Shown one piece after another: positions 9,425-19,467 of a stretch of 64,000 bases of DNA. This DNA is from Salinarimonas sp. GTDB lineage: Bacteria > Pseudomonadota > Alphaproteobacteria > Rhizobiales > Beijerinckiaceae. A program made the translations under genes and the position numbers. Position 1 is the first letter of the stretch. Each line of letters begins with the position of its first letter. The stretch lies in NCBI GenBank assembly GCA_020832565.1, contig JAFIEI010000016.1, positions 1 through 64,000 on the forward strand, written 5' to 3'. A model generated the notes under the pieces. That model searched no databases, was not told where the DNA came from, and saw only the letters and a program-made list of their open reading frames with translations.

Positions 9425-10177
9425 TCAGATGGCGGTCGAAATCGCGTATCCCGGCGGGTGGGACTGGGTGACGAGGGTGACGGGTTGGTCGCCGATCCAG
9501 GTGATGCGCTCCATGGTGAAGATGGCCGCGCCCGGCGCACAAAGCAGGCAGGCGGCGCAATCCGCATCGGCGGCGGCGGCGGACAGGGTCAGTTCGCCGC
9601 GTGTATAGGGCACGTTCTGGACGAGCCAGGCATTGGCGCTGATGCGTGCGAAATCGACCTCCATGATCTCCGGCACAGCCTGCGGATTGATCCAGCGATC
9701 CTCATAGGCATGCGCAATGCCGTCGGCGAGGTGCAGGGCGCGCACATGCAGGAGTCTCGTCTGTGGCGGCAAGCCCATCCGGCTGCGTATCGCGAGCGGT
9801 GCGCTGACATGCTCTCGGCTGATCAGGGCATAATCGTAGCGTGCGCCCCGTGTCTCGACCTCCTGCCGGATGACGGGGATGTGCAGCGTCGCCCGGCGCA
9901 ACGGATTGAGGGCGACCCGCGTTCCGGCCTTGCGGCGGCGATCGATCAGCCCGGTAGCGGCCACTTCGCGCAAGGCCCGGTTCACGGTCGAACGGGCGCA
10001 ACCGTATTCGGCGGCGAGTTCCGCCTCGTGCGGGATCAGCTCACCCGGGGGCCAGGCGCGCGAGCGAATGCGCGCGAGGACATCGTCGCGGATCACCTGC
10101 CAGGTCGTGGTGGATCTGCGCGGGCCGCTCTGCGCGAGGTCGGGAACGGAAGGTGGGGGGACGTCGTCAGATCGCAT
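9425..10177 (-). CDS. hutC: HutC-type GntR-family histidine utilisation repressor
   Basis: 250 residues. An N-terminal GntR winged helix (about residues 25-95, with AELAAEYGCARSTVNRALRE) is followed by a UTRA effector-binding domain (about 105-245). In characterised bacteria HutC represses hut genes and is released by urocanate. The start overlaps the end of hutF by about 10 bases, so hutF-hutC form one operon transcribed away from hutI. Context in the middle of hut genes supports the assignment over other UTRA regulators. A GTG three bases upstream is an alternative start. Confidence 0.88.
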   Translation of the reverse strand: MRSDDVPPPSVPDLAQSGPRRSTTTWQVIRDDVLARIRSRAWPPGELIPHEAELAAEYGCARSTVNRALREVAATGLIDRRRKAGTRVALNPLRRATLHIPVIRQEVETRGARYDYALISREHVSAPLAIRSRMGLPPQTRLLHVRALHLADGIAHAYEDRWINPQAVPEIMEVDFARISANAWLVQNVPYTRGELTLSAAAADADCAACLLCAPGAAIFTMERITWIGDQPVTLVTQSHPPGYAISTAI

Positions 10178-11579
10178 CACTCAGCCGTAGGAGGGTTTCG
10201 CGGAATCGTCGTGTGATCGTGTCATGCGCCACATGCCGGCCCGCCTTGACCATATGGCGCCCGGCGGACCAGACGTCGAGGACCATATGGTCGTCGCCGG
10301 CGAAGATGAAGGCGTCGAGCAGGGTGTCGCCGGCCTTTCCGGCGAGATCGACGGCATCTTTGTCCAATGTCATCAGATCAGCCCATGCGCCGGGCGCGAT
10401 CACGCCGCTGCCGCGTCCCGCCGCCTGCGCGCCACCGCGCGCGGCGCCCTCGAACAGCACCCGCCCCGTGGAGGCGTCGGGGCGAGCGAGCGCGGCGCGG
10501 GAGCGGTCGCGCAGGCGCTGCGAATATTCGAGCGTACGTAGCTCTTCACTGAGGCTGATGCGGATATTGCTGTCCGAGCCGATGCCGAACCGCCCCCCGG
10601 TGCCGAGCCAGCGCACCCCGTCGAAAATGCCGTCGCCCAGCGAGGATTCGGTGATCGGGCACAAACCTGCCACCGCGCCGGTCACTGCCAGCGCCTGCGT
10701 TTCCTCCGGCTGCATCTGCGTGCAATGGATCAGGCACCAGCGCTGGTCGACCGGCATCGTATCGAGCAGATGCCGCACGGGGCGCGCGCCGTGATGGGCC
10801 AGCACCTCCTCGACCTCGCCGACCTGCTCGGCCAGATGCATGTGCACCGGCCCGTCCTGCAGGGCGACCGCTGCCGCGAGGGCTTGCGGCGTGACGGCCC
10901 GCAGGCTGTGTGGGGCGACACCGGAGCGCGTATCGGCGGGAAGCGCGGCGAGCGCCGTCCGGGCCTCTTCGAGCAGGCGGGCGAAGCGATCGGTGTCGTT
11001 GCCGAAACGAATCTGGCCGGGTCCGAGGGGTCGCCCGTCGCAGCCGCCCTGCTGGTAGAGCACCGGCAGCAGCGTCAGTCCGATCCCGCTGGTCTGCGCG
11101 GCAGCCGCGATTCGCGCCGACATCTCCGCGAGATTATCGTAGGGCACCCCGCCCGGCTGGTGGTGCAGATAGTGAAATTCGACATTGCAGGCATAGCCGG
11201 CCTCCAGCATCTGCATCTGCACGAAGGCCGCGATCGCTTCGACATCATCGGGCGTCAGCCGGTCTAGGAAGCGAAACATCAGCTCACGCCAGGTCCAGAA
11301 CGTGTCGCGCGGATCGGGCCCGCGCCGTTCCGTGAGGCCTGCCATGGCGCGCTGGAAGGCGTGTGAATGCAGATTGGCCGGGGCGGGCAACACGATCGCG
11401 TGGCGGTCCTCGGGGTCGTGCGCGCTCGAGAGCTTGGCATCCCGCTCCACCTGAAGAATGCGGCCATCGCCGCCGATCTCGATCAGGACGTCTTGCGCCC
11501 AACCCTCATCGAGCAAGGCCTGTTCGGCAAAGAGGCGGAAGCGGTTCGCATCGACGGCGTGCGCAGCGGGAGGGGACAT
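10167..11579 (-). CDS. hutF: Formimidoylglutamate deiminase
   Basis: 470-residue amidohydrolase that converts N-formimidoyl-L-glutamate to N-formyl-L-glutamate plus ammonia, the branch of the hut pathway that then needs a deformylase (HutG). The metal site H-x-H is at residues 71/73 (NLHSHAFQRAMAG), followed by the VEFHYLHH block near 120, HMHLAEQ near 246 and the IGSDSN aspartate near 340. Length is typical of HutF. The gene is divergent from hutI with a 108-base promoter region between, and it overlaps hutC at its 3' end. Confidence 0.92.
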   Translation of the reverse strand: MSPPAAHAVDANRFRLFAEQALLDEGWAQDVLIEIGGDGRILQVERDAKLSSAHDPEDRHAIVLPAPANLHSHAFQRAMAGLTERRGPDPRDTFWTWRELMFRFLDRLTPDDVEAIAAFVQMQMLEAGYACNVEFHYLHHQPGGVPYDNLAEMSARIAAAAQTSGIGLTLLPVLYQQGGCDGRPLGPGQIRFGNDTDRFARLLEEARTALAALPADTRSGVAPHSLRAVTPQALAAAVALQDGPVHMHLAEQVGEVEEVLAHHGARPVRHLLDTMPVDQRWCLIHCTQMQPEETQALAVTGAVAGLCPITESSLGDGIFDGVRWLGTGGRFGIGSDSNIRISLSEELRTLEYSQRLRDRSRAALARPDASTGRVLFEGAARGGAQAAGRGSGVIAPGAWADLMTLDKDAVDLAGKAGDTLLDAFIFAGDDHMVLDVWSAGRHMVKAGRHVAHDTITRRFRETLLRLSDAI

Positions 11580-11687
11580 GGCGATAGCGTCTCAAAAAGG
11601 CGTTGACAGGATTATTATGTACAGTCTTATTATTGATAGATACAGACATAAAAGATCAAGAAAAACCAGTTAGCAGGGGATATCGGA
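11580..11687. promoter_or_regulatory. Divergent hutF / hutI promoter with candidate HutC sites
   Basis: The only AT-rich stretch in the hut block. On the plus strand a TTGACA at 11603-11608 can pair with CTTATT (spacing 17) or TATTAT (spacing 19) as -10. Two similar 10-mers, ATGTACAGTC at 11617-11626 and AGATACAGAC at 11638-11647, start 21 bases apart, about two helical turns, and cover the -10 region and likely start point. They are candidate HutC operators (inference). AGGGG near 11676 serves as ribosome binding site for the GTG of hutI. Confidence 0.55.
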
Positions 11688-12890
11688 GTGTCGCGGCAAG
11701 TCCTCGCCAATGCGCAAATCGCCACGCTCGAAGGCGATGGCTACGGCCTGATCGAAGCCGGTGCCGTTGTCACCGAGGGTGAGCGGATCGTCTGGGCCGG
11801 ACCCGAATCGACGCTGCCCGCCGCCCACGCCGATGCTCCGCGTCGGGATATGGGCGGGCGGCTGATCACGCCCGCCCCGATCGATTGCCACACCCATCTC
11901 GTTTTCGGTGGCGACCGTGCGCGCGAATTCGCCCTGCGGCTGGAAGGCGCGAGCTATGAGGAGATCGCGCGTGCCGGCGGCGGCATCCTCTCCACGGTGA
12001 AGGCGACGCGCGAAGCCGATGAGGAGACGCTGCTGGCACGCGCACTGCCCCGGCTCGACGCGCTGATCGCCGAGGGCGTCACCACCCTCGAAGTGAAATC
12101 CGGCTACGGGCTCGATCAGGAGACGGAACTGCGCATGTTGCGCGTGGCGCGTCGTCTCGCGCATGAGCGCCCGGTGCGTATCCGCACCACGCATCTTTGC
12201 GCCCATGCCTGTCCGCCGGAATATGAAGGCTGCAAGGATGCCTTCATCGACGAGGTCTGCATCCCCTCCCTGCACGCAGCCCATGCCGAAGGGCTCGTCG
12301 ATGCTGTGGACGGGTTCTGCGAGGGCATCGCCTTCGACACGGCGCAGATCGCGCGGGTGTTCGATGCGGCGCGCGCGCTCGGACTGCCGGTGAAGCTGCA
12401 TGCCGAGCAGCTCAGCCATCAGGGCGGCACGGCGCTCGCGGCACGCTATGGCGCGCTTTCCGCTGATCATGTGGAATACGCCACCGAGGCCGATGCGCAA
12501 CTGATGGTCGAGTCCGGGACCGTCGCGGTGATCCTGCCGGGTGCGTTCTATACGCTGCACGAAAAGCAGCTGCCGCCCGTCGCCGCCTTCCGCGTACAAG
12601 GCGTGCCGATGGCGCTCTCGACCGATTGCAATCCCGGTTCCTCGCCGCTCACCTCGATCCTGCTCGCCATGAATATGGGCTGCACGCTGTTTCGCCTGAC
12701 ACCCGCCGAGGCCCTGCGCGGCGTGACCGTCAATGCTGCGCGTGCGCTCGGGCTCGATGATTGCGGGCGCCTTGCCCCGGGGTTGCGGGCGGATCTCGCG
12801 GTCTGGGACGTGGACGACCCCGCCGAACTCGCCTGGCGGATCGGCTTCAACCCGCTGCATGAGCGGATCTTCGGAGGCGTGTCATGCTGA
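11688..12890 (+). CDS. hutI: Imidazolonepropionase
   Basis: 400-residue cytoplasmic metal-dependent amidohydrolase that opens imidazolone-5-propionate to N-formimidoyl-L-glutamate. The metal-binding DCHTH is at residues 66-70, KSGYGLD near 139, [10 protein letters not shown] near 243 and the STDCNPGS block near 313. Translation starts at a GTG (11688), supported by an AGGGG 7-8 bases upstream and a normal family N-terminus ([13 protein letters not shown]). The stop overlaps the hutH start by 7 bases, so the two are coupled. Confidence 0.95.
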   Translation: MSRQVLANAQIATLEGDGYGLIEAGAVVTEGERIVWAGPESTLPAAHADAPRRDMGGRLITPAPIDCHTHLVFGGDRAREFALRLEGASYEEIARAGGGILSTVKATREADEETLLARALPRLDALIAEGVTTLEVKSGYGLDQETELRMLRVARRLAHERPVRIRTTHLCAHACPPEYEGCKDAFIDEVCIPSLHAAHAEGLVDAVDGFCEGIAFDTAQIARVFDAARALGLPVKLHAEQLSHQGGTALAARYGALSADHVEYATEADAQLMVESGTVAVILPGAFYTLHEKQLPPVAAFRVQGVPMALSTDCNPGSSPLTSILLAMNMGCTLFRLTPAEALRGVTVNAARALGLDDCGRLAPGLRADLAVWDVDDPAELAWRIGFNPLHERIFGGVSC

Positions 12891-14401
12891 CGCTGACGCC
12901 CGGTGAAACCGGGCTCTCCATGCTCGAACAACTCTGGCGCGAGAGCCTGCCGGCGCGGCTCGCTGACGCGGCGCGCCCCGGTATCGAGGCTGCGGCGGAA
13001 AAGGTGCGCGAAGCCGCCGAAGGCGGGGAGGCGGTCTACGGGGTGAATACGGGTTTCGGCAAGCTCGCTTCGGTGAAGATCGCGCCCGGCGACACCGCCA
13101 CGCTTCAACGCAATCTCATTCTCTCGCATTGCTGCGGCGTCGGCGAACCACTCGACCATGCCACCACCCGCCTGATGATGGCCTTGAAACTGCTCAGCCT
13201 CGGGCGCGGCGCTTCCGGCGTGCGCTGGGAGGTGATCGCCACGATCGAGGCCATGCTGGAACGCGGCGTGACGCCTCGCATACCGGTCCAGGGCTCCGTC
13301 GGTGCCTCGGGCGATCTCGCGCCGCTCGCCCATATGAGTGCGGTGATGATCGGCGAGGGCGAGGCTTTCTTCGCGGGTGAGCGCATGAGGGGCACAGAGG
13401 CGCTCGCGGCGGCGGGTATCACCCCGATCACGCTTGGCCCCAAGGAGGGGCTGGCGCTGATCAACGGCACGCAATTCTCCACCGCTGTGGCGCTCGCAAA
13501 CTTGTTCGAGGCCTGGCGTCTCGCCCAGGCGAGCCTCGTGACCTCCTGTCTTTCGACCGACGCCATTATGGGTTCGACGGCGCCCTTGCAGGAAGAGATC
13601 CACGCCCTGCGCGGCCAGCCGGGTCAGATCGCGGTGGCCAGTGCCATGCGGGATCTGATGGCGGGCTCGGCCATTCGCGAAAGCCACCGCGAGGGTGATA
13701 CCCGCGTGCAGGACCCTTACTGCATACGCTGCCAGCCGCAGGTGCTGGGTGCTGCGGTCGATCTCCTGCGCTTTGCCGCCAGCACGCTGGAGCGTGAGGC
13801 AAATGCTGTCACCGACAATCCGCTGGTGACCGCGCAGGGAATCGTCTCGGGAGGGAATTTCCACGCGGAACCCGTCGCCTTCGCCGCCGACATCATTGCG
13901 CTCGCGCTCGCCGAGATCGGTGCCATCGCGCAGCGCCGGGTGGCGCTGATTGTCGATCCGACGCTCAGCTTCGACCTGCCGCCCTTCCTCACGCCCGAGC
14001 CCGGGCTCAATTCCGGGCTGATGATCGCGGAAGTGACCACCGCCGCGCTGATGAGCGAGAACAAGCATCTCGCCAATCCCTGCGCGACGGATTCGACCCC
14101 TACCTCCGCCAATCAGGAGGATCACGTCTCGATGGCGGCCCATGGTGCGCGGCGTCTGGGCAGAATGGTTGATAATCTGGCTGTGATTCTCGGCATTGAG
14201 GCGCTTTGCGCTGCGCAGGGGGTCGGCTTCAGGGCTCCGCTCGAAACCTCGCCCCGGTTGCAGGCCGTGCTTGCCGATCTGCGCGAAGTCAGCCCGGCCC
14301 TCGCGGGCGATCGTTATCTCGCGCCGGATATCGAGGCCGCCACGCGCCGCGTGCGCGACGGCGCCCTGGCGCGCGCTGCCGGGTTGGACTTCCCGCTATG
14401 A
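12884..14401 (+). CDS. hutH: Histidine ammonia-lyase
   Basis: 505 residues, the normal length. It deaminates L-histidine to urocanate using the MIO cofactor formed from the Ala-Ser-Gly triad, seen here at residues 141-143 in [14 protein letters not shown]. The tyrosine loop [11 protein letters not shown] (about 51-61) and the [14 protein letters not shown] block near 277 are intact. Translation is coupled to hutI by a 7-base overlap. First committed enzyme of the pathway, so the cluster can begin from histidine itself. Confidence 0.96.
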   Translation: MLTLTPGETGLSMLEQLWRESLPARLADAARPGIEAAAEKVREAAEGGEAVYGVNTGFGKLASVKIAPGDTATLQRNLILSHCCGVGEPLDHATTRLMMALKLLSLGRGASGVRWEVIATIEAMLERGVTPRIPVQGSVGASGDLAPLAHMSAVMIGEGEAFFAGERMRGTEALAAAGITPITLGPKEGLALINGTQFSTAVALANLFEAWRLAQASLVTSCLSTDAIMGSTAPLQEEIHALRGQPGQIAVASAMRDLMAGSAIRESHREGDTRVQDPYCIRCQPQVLGAAVDLLRFAASTLEREANAVTDNPLVTAQGIVSGGNFHAEPVAFAADIIALALAEIGAIAQRRVALIVDPTLSFDLPPFLTPEPGLNSGLMIAEVTTAALMSENKHLANPCATDSTPTSANQEDHVSMAAHGARRLGRMVDNLAVILGIEALCAAQGVGFRAPLETSPRLQAVLADLREVSPALAGDRYLAPDIEAATRRVRDGALARAAGLDFPL

Positions 14402-14528
14402 TGCCGCACCTTCGAAATATCCGCCTGATGCGCGCATGGCACGATCCGTGCTTTTCCTCCGGCATTGCCGGTGCGAAGGGCCGGATCACTCCCGACCTTC
14501 CGACCCATGACATTGCGAGTGCCCGAGC

Positions 14529-16214
14529 ATGACCGATCCGCGCCACAACATCCGCGACGTCTATCCGCCGACCGGCCCCGAAATCAGCGCGAAGAGCTGG
14601 CTCACCGAGGCGCCCTTGCGGATGCTGATGAACAACCTGCATCCCGATGTCGCCGAGAACCCCCACGAACTCGTCGTCTATGGCGGGATCGGGCGCGCGG
14701 CGCGGACCTGGGAGGATTTCGACGCGATCGTCGCCAGCCTTCGCAGGCTCGAGGATGATCAGACGCTGCTCGTGCAATCGGGCAAGCCGGTGGGGATATT
14801 CCGCACCCACAAGGACGCGCCGCGCGTGCTGATCGCCAATTCCAACCTCGTTCCGCATTGGGCGACCTGGGCCCATTTCAACGAGCTCGACCGCAAGGGG
14901 CTCGCCATGTACGGCCAGATGACCGCCGGGTCGTGGATCTATATCGGCACGCAGGGCATCGTGCAGGGCACCTACGAGACCTTCGCCGAGGCTGGGCGCC
15001 AGCATTATGGCGGCGACCTGAGGGGCCGCTGGATCCTCACTGCCGGGCTGGGCGGCATGGGCGGCGCCCAGCCGCTCGCCGCCGTGATGGCGGGTGCCTG
15101 CTGCCTCGCCGTGGAATGCGACGAGACGCGGGCGGATTTCCGCATCCGCACCCGCTATTGCGACGAGAAGACCCACAGCCTCGACGAGGCTCTCGCGATG
15201 ATCGCGCGCTGGACCGACGCCGGCGAAGCGAAATCCGTGGCGCTGATCGGTAATGCCGCCGAGATATTCCCCGAACTCGTGCGCCGCATGCGCGATGGCG
15301 GACCGCGCCCCGACATGGTCACCGACCAGACCTCGGCGCATGATCCGATCCACGGCTATCTACCCATCGGCTGGAGCGTGGCCGACTGGCGCGCGAAGCA
15401 GGAAACCGATCCGGATGCCGTCGAGGCGGCGGCGCGCGCGAGCATGAAGACGCATGTCGCGGCCATGGTCGATTTCTGGAATGAGGGCGTGCCGACCCTC
15501 GATTACGGCAACAATATCCGCCAGGTCGCCAGGGAAGAGGGGCTCGAGAACGCCTTCGCCTTTCCCGGTTTCGTGCCCGCCTATATCCGCCCGCTCTTCT
15601 GCCGGGGTATCGGCCCGTTCCGCTGGTGCGCGCTCTCGGGCGATCCGGAGGATATCTACAAGACCGATGCGAAGATGAAGGAGCTCTTCCCCGAAAACGA
15701 ACATCTGCATCGCTGGCTCGACATGGCGCGCGAGCGCATTGCCTTCCAGGGGTTACCGGCGCGGATCATGTGGATCGGGCTGGGCGAGCGCCACCGGGCC
15801 GGGCTTGCGATCAACGAGATGGTGCGCAACGGCGAATTGAAGGCGCCGGTGGTGATCGGGCGTGATCATCTCGATTCCGGCTCCGTCGCCTCGCCCAACC
15901 GCGAGACGGAATCCATGCTGGACGGCTCCGATGCGGTCAGCGACTGGCCGTTGCTGAACGCGCTGCTCAACTGCGCCTCGGGGGCGACCTGGGTCAGCCT
16001 GCATCACGGCGGTGGAGTCGGCATGGGCTTCAGCCAGCATTCGGGCATGGTGATCTGCTGCGACGGCACCCGGGACGCCGACCGGCGCATCACCAATGTG
16101 CTCTGGAACGACCCCGCCACCGGCGTCATGCGCCATGCCGATGCGGGTTATGACATCGCGCGCGACTGCGCCCGCGAGCACGGGCTCGACCTGCCCGGAA
16201 TCCTGAAGGACTGA
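14529..16214 (+). CDS. hutU: Urocanate hydratase (urocanase) with Met at the usual Cys410 position
   Basis: 561 residues. Urocanase adds water to urocanate to give imidazolone propionate, using tightly bound NAD+ as an electrophile. The NAD-binding [13 protein letters not shown] is near residue 178, and [19 protein letters not shown] (near 357) and [17 protein letters not shown] (near 488) are intact. In the Pseudomonas putida enzyme the segment PARICW contains Cys410; here the codon at 15768-15770 is ATG, giving [14 protein letters not shown] with Met414. The C-terminal distance (147 residues) matches, so the positions correspond. The rest looks fully functional. It lies 127 bases after hutH and 37 bases before the TRAP genes. 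Confidence 0.95.
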   Translation: MTDPRHNIRDVYPPTGPEISAKSWLTEAPLRMLMNNLHPDVAENPHELVVYGGIGRAARTWEDFDAIVASLRRLEDDQTLLVQSGKPVGIFRTHKDAPRVLIANSNLVPHWATWAHFNELDRKGLAMYGQMTAGSWIYIGTQGIVQGTYETFAEAGRQHYGGDLRGRWILTAGLGGMGGAQPLAAVMAGACCLAVECDETRADFRIRTRYCDEKTHSLDEALAMIARWTDAGEAKSVALIGNAAEIFPELVRRMRDGGPRPDMVTDQTSAHDPIHGYLPIGWSVADWRAKQETDPDAVEAAARASMKTHVAAMVDFWNEGVPTLDYGNNIRQVAREEGLENAFAFPGFVPAYIRPLFCRGIGPFRWCALSGDPEDIYKTDAKMKELFPENEHLHRWLDMARERIAFQGLPARIMWIGLGERHRAGLAINEMVRNGELKAPVVIGRDHLDSGSVASPNRETESMLDGSDAVSDWPLLNALLNCASGATWVSLHHGGGVGMGFSQHSGMVICCDGTRDADRRITNVLWNDPATGVMRHADAGYDIARDCAREHGLDLPGILKD

Positions 16215-16251
16215 AAACGGCCCGACCACGAAGAAACCAGAGGAGAACACA

Positions 16252-17361
16252 ATGCAAAGACGGACTTTTCTCAAGACGGCAGTCGCCGGCGCAGCAGGCG
16301 CGGCGGCGGCATCGACGCTCGCCGCCCCCGCCATCGCGCAGGACGTGATCCGCTGGCGCATGGTCTCGGCCTGGCCGCGCAACCTGCCGGGACCGGGCGT
16401 CGCCGCGCAGATGCTGGCGGATCGCATCGTCACCCTCTCGGGCGGGCGCATCGAGATCGAGTTCTTCGCTGCCGGTGAAGTCGTCCCCGGGCCGGGCGTG
16501 TTCGATGCCGTGGGTGAAGGCACGGCTGATATCTACCACGCGGTGCCGGCCTATTGGGGCTCGAAATCGCAGGGCATCCTGCTCTTCGGCAGCCAGCCTC
16601 TGGGGCTGAACGCCATCGAGCAGCATGGCTGGATGCTGCATGGCGGCGGACAGGCGCTCTATGACGAGATGTATGCCCGCTTCAATCTCAAGCCCTTCCT
16701 GTGCGGCAATTCGGGTCCGCAATGGGCCGGCTGGTTCCGCAACGAAATCAACAGCCTCGACGACCTGCGCGGCCTGCGCTACCGCACCACGGGGCTCAAT
16801 TCCGTGGTGATGTCGAAACTCGGCGTCGCGGTCGAGGCGATGTCCGGCCCGGCCATGTTCCAGGCCCTGCAATCGGGCGCGCTGGATGCGGGCGAGTTCA
16901 TCGGGCCCTGGACCGATTCGACGCTGGGCTACCAGCAGGTCGCGGATTATTATTACGACAACGGCGTCGGCGAGCCGTCTTCCGCGGAAGAATGCGCGGT
17001 CAATCTCGACAGCTGGAACAGCCTGCCCGACGATCTCAAGCAAGCCGTCGAATTCGCCGCCGAGAGCCTCTACAACCCGGTTCTGACCGAATACAACACC
17101 AACCACGCCAAGGCCCTGCGCGAGCTGATCGCTGGCGGCACGCAGGTGCGGGAATGGCCACAGGAAATCATCATCGCCATGGGCAATGCGATGGGCGAGG
17201 TGATGGACGAGATGCTCGAGGACGATGACGAACTCGTGCGCCGCATCACCGAGAGCTTCCTTGATTACCGCAATCTGATGGTCGAATACATGACCCATTC
17301 GGAAACCGCGCAGCTTGCTGCGCGCGAGCTCGATTTCGACTATGGCGGCGGCAACCGCTGA
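16252..17361 (+). CDS. TRAP transporter substrate-binding protein (DctP family, TakP-like)
   Basis: 369-residue periplasmic receptor with a twin-arginine-like signal (MQRRTFLKTAVAG, cleavage after APAIAQ). The GRIEIEFFAAGEVVPGPGVF block near residue 63, the FDAVGEGTADIYHA block and RGLRYRTTGLNS near 174 (the conserved arginine of TRAP receptors that binds a carboxylate) place it in the DctP/TakP branch, whose characterised members bind 2-oxo acids and related carboxylates. A GAGGAG ribosome binding site fixes the ATG. It follows hutU by 37 bases, so a histidine-derived carboxylate such as urocanate or an imidazole acid is a reasonable ligand guess (inference). Confidence 0.9.
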   Translation: MQRRTFLKTAVAGAAGAAAASTLAAPAIAQDVIRWRMVSAWPRNLPGPGVAAQMLADRIVTLSGGRIEIEFFAAGEVVPGPGVFDAVGEGTADIYHAVPAYWGSKSQGILLFGSQPLGLNAIEQHGWMLHGGGQALYDEMYARFNLKPFLCGNSGPQWAGWFRNEINSLDDLRGLRYRTTGLNSVVMSKLGVAVEAMSGPAMFQALQSGALDAGEFIGPWTDSTLGYQQVADYYYDNGVGEPSSAEECAVNLDSWNSLPDDLKQAVEFAAESLYNPVLTEYNTNHAKALRELIAGGTQVREWPQEIIIAMGNAMGEVMDEMLEDDDELVRRITESFLDYRNLMVEYMTHSETAQLAARELDFDYGGGNR

Positions 17362-17422
17362 CATGACGATGGCGGGCGCGTGCGATGCGTCCGCCGTTTC
17401 CCCGACAAGGCGGAGATGAGAT

Positions 17423-17932
17423 ATGGCGCGTGTCGCCGATGCGCTCGACTGGATCAACCGGATCATCGGCAACATCGTCATGTGGTTCGCCCTGGCGATG
17501 GTGCTCCTGCAATTCGCACTGGTGATCCTGCGCTATGTCTTCGGCGTCTCCTCGATCTTCGCCGGCGAGGGCGTGCTCTATCTGCATGCGGGCCTTTTCA
17601 TGCTCGGCGCCGGCTATACGCTTTTGCTCCAGGGCCATGTGCGCGTCGACATCTTCTACGCCCGTCGCTCGCCGCGCGGGCAGGCGATCATCGACATATT
17701 CGGCCATCTGGCGCTGCTCGGGCCATCGCTGATCGTCCTGCTCTACTGGTCCTGGCCGATGGTGCGCCGCTCCTGGGCGATCCTCGAGGGGCCGATCTCG
17801 GTCGGGGGCATTCCCGCCTCCTTCCTCCTGAAATCCCTCGTCCCCGCTTTCTGCGTGCTGCTCCTGATCCAGGGTGTGTCGGCCCTGATCCGTGACCTGA
17901 TCCGGCTTCGGGAGGGTCCCGATGCCGCTTGA
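17423..17932 (+). CDS. TRAP transporter small permease (DctQ type)
   Basis: 169 residues with four predicted membrane segments (about 20-38, 50-68, 90-110 and 130-150). DctQ proteins form a complex with the large DctM subunit. The LRYVFGVSSIFAGEGVLYLHAGLFMLG region carries the family pattern with E/G before the second helix. GGAGATGAG precedes the ATG. Its end overlaps dctM by 11 bases. Confidence 0.88.
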   Translation: MARVADALDWINRIIGNIVMWFALAMVLLQFALVILRYVFGVSSIFAGEGVLYLHAGLFMLGAGYTLLLQGHVRVDIFYARRSPRGQAIIDIFGHLALLGPSLIVLLYWSWPMVRRSWAILEGPISVGGIPASFLLKSLVPAFCVLLLIQGVSALIRDLIRLREGPDAA

Positions 17933-19466
17933 TCTGATCATGTTCGCCGCGCTGATCGTCGTGATCCTGCTCGGCTATCCGGTTGCCTTTGCCATTGCCG
18001 GCGTCGCCACCGCCTTCGCGCTTCTGGGCTGGTGGCTCGACGCCTTCTCGATCGGGATGATGGGCGCGCTCGGGCAGCGGTTCTTCGGCATCATGACCAA
18101 TCCGGTGCTGACCGCGATCCCGCTCTTCGTGCTGATGGGGGTGGTGCTGGAGAAATCCCGCATCGCCGAAGACCTGCTGGAGACAATGGGGCGGCTGTTC
18201 GGTACGATCCGCGGCGGTCTCGGCGTCTCGGTGATGCTGGTCGGTGCCCTGCTCGCCGCTTCGACGGGAATCGTCGGCGCCACCGTCGTGGCGATGGGGC
18301 TGATCGCGCTACCAGCCATGCTGCGCAACGGCTACAACCCCCGCCTCGCCGCCGGATCGGTCTGCACGGCGGGAACGCTCGGCCAGATCATCCCGCCCTC
18401 GACGCTGCTCATCATCCTCGCCGAGGTGATGTCGTCGGCCTTCCAGCAGGCCCAGTTCGCAATGGGGCGCTTTACCGTCGAGACGATCTCGGTGGGCCAG
18501 ACCTTCGCCGCCGCGCTCGTGCCGGGCCTGCTCCTGGTCGTGATCTACATCGTCTACATCCTCGCGCGTGCCTTTCTCGTGCCCGGCGATGCGCCCGCGA
18601 TGCAGCGGCCGGAAAAGCCCGTCAGTCACAGCGAAATCCTCGGCGCCATCGCCCCGCCGATCCTCCTGATCGTCGCCGTGCTCGGCGCCATCCTCGGCGG
18701 CATCGCCTCTCCCAACGAGGCCGCGAGCGTCGGCGCGGTCGGGGCGATCCTGCTCGCGGGCTACAAGCAGGGCGCGCCCCGCTGGCTGATCCTGACCGGT
18801 GCGGCCGCGCTCGGTTTGCTGGCAGTGGCTGCCGGGATGCAGCCGGTGCGGTTGCAGCGCTCCGATGCCGGGATGTTCGAGTTCACGCTGGGCGCCTTCT
18901 ATGCCGGGCTTGCGCTCATCGGCGTGATCGCTGTCGCCGGTGCGCTGCGGGCGCTGATGCGCCATAGGGTGATGATACCGGCCATGCGCCAGACCCTGGT
19001 CGTGACGGCGATGATCTTCGCCACGATCCTGATGGCGTCCTTCTTCAGCCTCGTCTTCGTCGGGCTCGGCGGAGAGCACCGGGTGGCGGCGATCCTGGAA
19101 GCCCTGCCGGGCGGCCCGACCGGTGCGCTGATCTTCGCCATGCTGTTCATCTTCGTGCTCGGCTTCTTCCTCGACTTCGTCGAGATCTCGGTGATCCTGC
19201 TGCCGCTCCTGATCCCGCCGCTGATCCTGATGGGGCATGATCCGATCTGGCTGGCGGTGCTCATCGCCATCAACCTGCAGACGTCCTTCCTGACGCCGCC
19301 ATTCGGCTTCTCGCTGTTCTACCTGCGCGGGGCGGCGCCGAAGGAAGTGACGACCGGCATGATCTATCAGGGCGTCGTCCCCTTCATCCTGCTGCAGGCG
19401 CTCGCCATCGCGCTGATCTGGCTCGCCCCGCCCGTCGCCACCTGGCTGCCGCGCGCGCTGTTTTGA
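17922..19466 (+). CDS. TRAP transporter large permease (DctM type, enlarged)
   Basis: 514 residues; the common DctM is about 430, so this is the enlarged subclass with extra helices between residues ~280 and ~370 that NCBI often labels mannitol/chloroaromatic type. The N-terminal half shows TNPVLTAIPLFVLMGVVLE and the CTAGTLGQIIPPSTLL motif; the C-terminal half shows FVLGFFLDFVEISVILLPLL and NLQTSFLTPPFGFSLFYLRG, the sodium-site repeats. GGAGGG at 17911 is its ribosome binding site. Uptake is expected to be sodium-driven. Last gene of the hut-TRAP run. Confidence 0.92.
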   Translation: MPLDLIMFAALIVVILLGYPVAFAIAGVATAFALLGWWLDAFSIGMMGALGQRFFGIMTNPVLTAIPLFVLMGVVLEKSRIAEDLLETMGRLFGTIRGGLGVSVMLVGALLAASTGIVGATVVAMGLIALPAMLRNGYNPRLAAGSVCTAGTLGQIIPPSTLLIILAEVMSSAFQQAQFAMGRFTVETISVGQTFAAALVPGLLLVVIYIVYILARAFLVPGDAPAMQRPEKPVSHSEILGAIAPPILLIVAVLGAILGGIASPNEAASVGAVGAILLAGYKQGAPRWLILTGAAALGLLAVAAGMQPVRLQRSDAGMFEFTLGAFYAGLALIGVIAVAGALRALMRHRVMIPAMRQTLVVTAMIFATILMASFFSLVFVGLGGEHRVAAILEALPGGPTGALIFAMLFIFVLGFFLDFVEISVILLPLLIPPLILMGHDPIWLAVLIAINLQTSFLTPPFGFSLFYLRGAAPKEVTTGMIYQGVVPFILLQALAIALIWLAPPVATWLPRALF

Positions 19467-19467
19467 G

